From NCBI GenBank assembly GCA_000787465.1, contig JSYX01000379.1, positions 1 to 33,837 of the forward strand: a stretch of DNA of 33,837 nucleotides, in the 5' to 3' direction. The stretch comes from Thermomucor indicae-seudaticae (taxonomy: Eukaryota > Mucoromycota > Mucoromycetes > Mucorales > Lichtheimiaceae). The notes beneath the pieces were generated by a model. It had not been told where the DNA came from. It searched no databases and worked only from the letters and a program-made list of their open reading frames with translations. The position numbers and the translations under genes were made by a program. Shown here piece by piece: positions 32,024 to 33,837 of this stretch (position 1 is the first letter of the stretch; each line of letters begins with the position of its first letter).

Positions 32024-32389
32024 TTACGAATTGCATTGTGGCTTTGTCACTTTGCCGTCTTTCGGCTTGTTCTTGGACCCCTTGGGACGCCCGCGTGGCT
32101 TTTGCTCCGCGTCGACACATGGCACATTGTCTCGAAGGCAGCGTTGGCATGGTCGCTCGTTCGAGCAGGCGATATGTCTTCTCTTGCAGTTTTTGCAGGC
32201 ACGACGTACATACGGTCCTCGCCCGTTGCCGTTACCCTGGTAGCCGCCGTTGCCCCCGGTTCCGCCGTTACCCCCGTTATTCCCGTTTGCTCCGTTACCC
32301 CCGTCTGCGAAGCCGCCAGCGCCTTGGTTCAAAAGCAAGTCCAAAATCTCTCCATAGAAAGCGAGGTTGTGCGGGTCGAAGTTCGACAT
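32024..32389 (-). CDS. short Zn(II)2Cys6 transcription factor with AT-hook-like tail
   Basis: A 121-residue frame from ATG 32389-32387; the in-frame codon three positions earlier is GTG, not ATG. Residues about 30-57 are a Gly/Asn repeat (GGNGGTGGNGGYQGNGNG). Residues about 64-90 are a fungal binuclear zinc cluster with spacing C-x2-C-x6-C-x5-C-x2-C-x6-C (RRACKNCKRRHIACS, RPCQRCLRDNVPC). A GRPKGSKNK AT-hook-like motif follows at once. The cluster plus Arg-Gly-Arg-Pro tail recalls the ERT1/gluconeogenesis-activator type, but the PAS and other regulatory parts are missing. If a 57-nt GT-AG intron (32027-31971) is used, the stop is skipped and 44 further residues are added, to 31838. It should bind DNA in the nucleus; its target is unknown. 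Confidence 0.7.
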   Translation of the reverse strand: MSNFDPHNLAFYGEILDLLLNQGAGGFADGGNGANGNNGGNGGTGGNGGYQGNGNGRGPYVRRACKNCKRRHIACSNERPCQRCLRDNVPCVDAEQKPRGRPKGSKNKPKDGKVTKPQCNS

Positions 32390-33397
32390 ATTGTCCACGT
32401 AGAAAAAGATGAATATCTTTCACAACCCTTGAGAGAGCCTTTAAATAATTACCATATGAGACCTTGGTCTCAGTTGTTGTCTCGCTACGCATTTTTGGCA
32501 TCACCATCTCCATAACTTTAAGCCATAGCTGTCTCTTCATTGAGTGCTGCATGAATATCACTTTCCTTTACCGAACTATATGTAAAAGCAAAATGCTAAA
32601 ACACACTAGCTTAGTTCAATAAATCTCCGTATACAGTATGCCTTGCGAGCGTTATCGGGTGTTTATGAGTAACAACAGGTCAGCCCTGGTTCCTGGTTCC
32701 TGGTTCTTTATTCTTTATCTATTTGTTCATGCACTTTCCGAAACATGCCTTCCCTATACTACCACTGTATTGATCCAAGACGTACCAAATGGTTGAGTAA
32801 CATAAAGCATAGTTGTTTCGATCTGTATCTCACGGAAATATTTCCTGAATCATTTGTTTCAGATGGCGTATAGCGCTGTCTTTCGACATCTAAGCAAAAC
32901 TCGCAATTAAAAGTAGCAGTAGACCAGAGCCAACACGAACAAAGACGCACTGGTGTATGGCGCAATTTTGTGAGAGTATATGCTCTTTTTAGGGATGTCC
33001 ATAAACACTTCAGAAGATATAGACTACGCACGGAATATAAATGAGGTTTCACATTAAGTACCTACCTAGTTTCAGTAACAAAAGCAGTGCGTTTAATCCA
33101 CCGAAAATGAAAACGGTGGGGTCGTGCCAAACGGTCCTCGTTCGATTGTTTATAATGTACTGTATAAGCTCGGAGTTTAATACTAAACGGATATTTGCGT
33201 GGCTATATTGTACGCGGTCTTTACTACGCTATACACTCAGCACCTTTTATAACCTACCAAGGATTCAAACGCCACAAGGAGTAAAACGAAAAAATATGTG
33301 GAGGATATGGAATATGTGAGCCTTATGTGGGAATTACGCAGACTCCATGATGGTAAAAGTTTATTTATCTATTAGACATTTATTGTGGCTTCCTTCT
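32390..33397. other. AT-rich spacer with short tandem repeats
   Basis: About 1 kb without a recognised gene. A TCCTGGT-type tandem (CCTGGTTCCTGGTTCCTGG) followed by TTCTTTATTCTTTAT lies at about 32685-32722. Open frames on both strands (32759-33052 minus, 33041-33319 plus) lack any domain signal; the minus one contains a hint of decayed coding DNA (CEFCLDVERQRYTPS) but cannot be supported. Confidence 0.4.
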
Positions 33398-33801
33398 CAC
33401 TACGGGAAACGCTGGCTCTATTTTTCCCTAAATTTCACTGGTTTTCCCTAAAATTCATGTTCTCAGGGGAAAGCAGGGTAAACTTCTGCTTTCTGCGCTA
33501 CTTTTCACTAATTTCCGGAGTAGGGACGAATCCCTGCATTTCACTGAAATAGGATTGGCTCTTTTATCACGACAAATTTTGCTCTCACAGCCTATGTAGA
33601 ACTTTTGAGCGTAATATATGACGCGCAAACGTTGCAAAAGTGTCTTCTGTGTATGTTAACGGCAAGAAAGCCAGCCGTCAGTGGAAATAGGGGATTTCCG
33701 GGAGAGGTAGAGACGACTTGCACTGAAGGCAACACTATACCCTACTTTTCCCTGAAAACATGAATTTTAGGGAAAAAATAGAATCAAGTTTTCCTGTAGT
33801 G
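33398..33801. mobile_element. 404-bp miniature inverted-repeat element with CACTA-type ends
   Basis: The ends are inverted repeats: CACTACGGGAAA at 33398-33409 and its near-complement TTTCCTGTAGTG at 33790-33801. The arms stay complementary inward: CTATTTTT, CCCTAAAATTCATGTT and TCAGGG-AAA-AGGGTA match between left (33417-33480) and the reverse complement of the right (33738-33784). The left arm has an extra copy of the CCCTAAA motif, about 20 bp inserted. TTTTCCCTAAA-like subterminal motifs recur. CACTAC ends and subterminal repeats are typical of CACTA (EnSpm) DNA transposons, and there is no coding capacity, so this is a non-autonomous copy. A 3-bp target duplication is not seen (TCT versus TAA), so the ends may have diverged or the superfamily differs. 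Confidence 0.75.
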
Positions 33802-33837
33802 TAAAGCCGATAGTACTATCCGTCATTCAAACGTATA

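Noticed and set aside
33041..33319. 92-codon plus-strand frame before the miniature element
   Set aside because: No protein-like organisation, AT-rich codons, no splice partner; considered random.
1..33837. CRISPR arrays, rRNA genes, bacterial operons, prophage
   Set aside because: Direct reading found no regularly spaced repeats with unique spacers and no rRNA or phage signatures; the gene structure is eukaryotic.

Overview
The window is fungal nuclear DNA. Most genes are split by short GT-AG introns of about 40-100 nt, coding and spacer DNA alternate every few hundred bases, and several products are fungal in type: a Met10-type sulfite reductase alpha subunit, a Zn(II)2Cys6 zinc cluster, a Doa10/Ssm4 ligase and a Cdc25-type RasGEF with SH3 and WW domains. 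The overall look (pyrimidine-rich leaders, short introns, gene repertoire) suggests an early-diverging filamentous fungus, perhaps Mucoromycota. That placement is inference; the fungal call itself is firm. Exon models were built by hand from splice signals and reading-frame continuity. All main models close in frame. Left part (1-17.5 kb): a ten-exon ER ubiquitin ligase gene (SSM4/DOA10) is followed by a probable small membrane-protein gene and by a degenerate dispersed repeat. Next comes a metabolic stretch: an intronless TIM-barrel amidohydrolase/lactonase on the minus strand, divergent from a PRISE-like NAD(P)H reductase, then a group II PLP-dependent decarboxylase. A CDC25-like RasGEF and a mitochondrial methylmalonate-semialdehyde dehydrogenase follow. 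Middle part (17.5-26.5 kb): an intronless MET10 is followed by a WKF-domain (C7orf50-like) protein whose N-terminal half is a 12-residue lysine-rich tandem repeat and which carries a duplicated exon. Then comes a nuclear factor joining a GATA-like finger to a PHD finger. Right part (26.5-33.8 kb): gene density falls. Here lie a possible secreted or GPI-anchored protein, a bleomycin hydrolase (cysteine protease 1) whose last exon is separated by an intron, a second copy of the dispersed repeat directly upstream of it, decayed open frames on both strands, a short DNA-binding-domain-only zinc-cluster factor, and a 404-bp miniature inverted-repeat element with CACTA-type ends. Working together: most conserved genes are single housekeeping functions (ER protein quality control, Ras signalling, sulfate assimilation, valine/beta-alanine catabolism, peptide trimming). 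The only hint of a functional neighbourhood is the run amidohydrolase - PRISE reductase - PLP decarboxylase - semialdehyde dehydrogenase, and it is interrupted by the RasGEF. I did not find a clearly new multi-gene system. The best leads are the dispersed repeat family, the decayed open frames at 30.5-32 kb, the non-canonical GATA+PHD factor, the repeat-expanded WKF protein and the CACTA-like miniature element.
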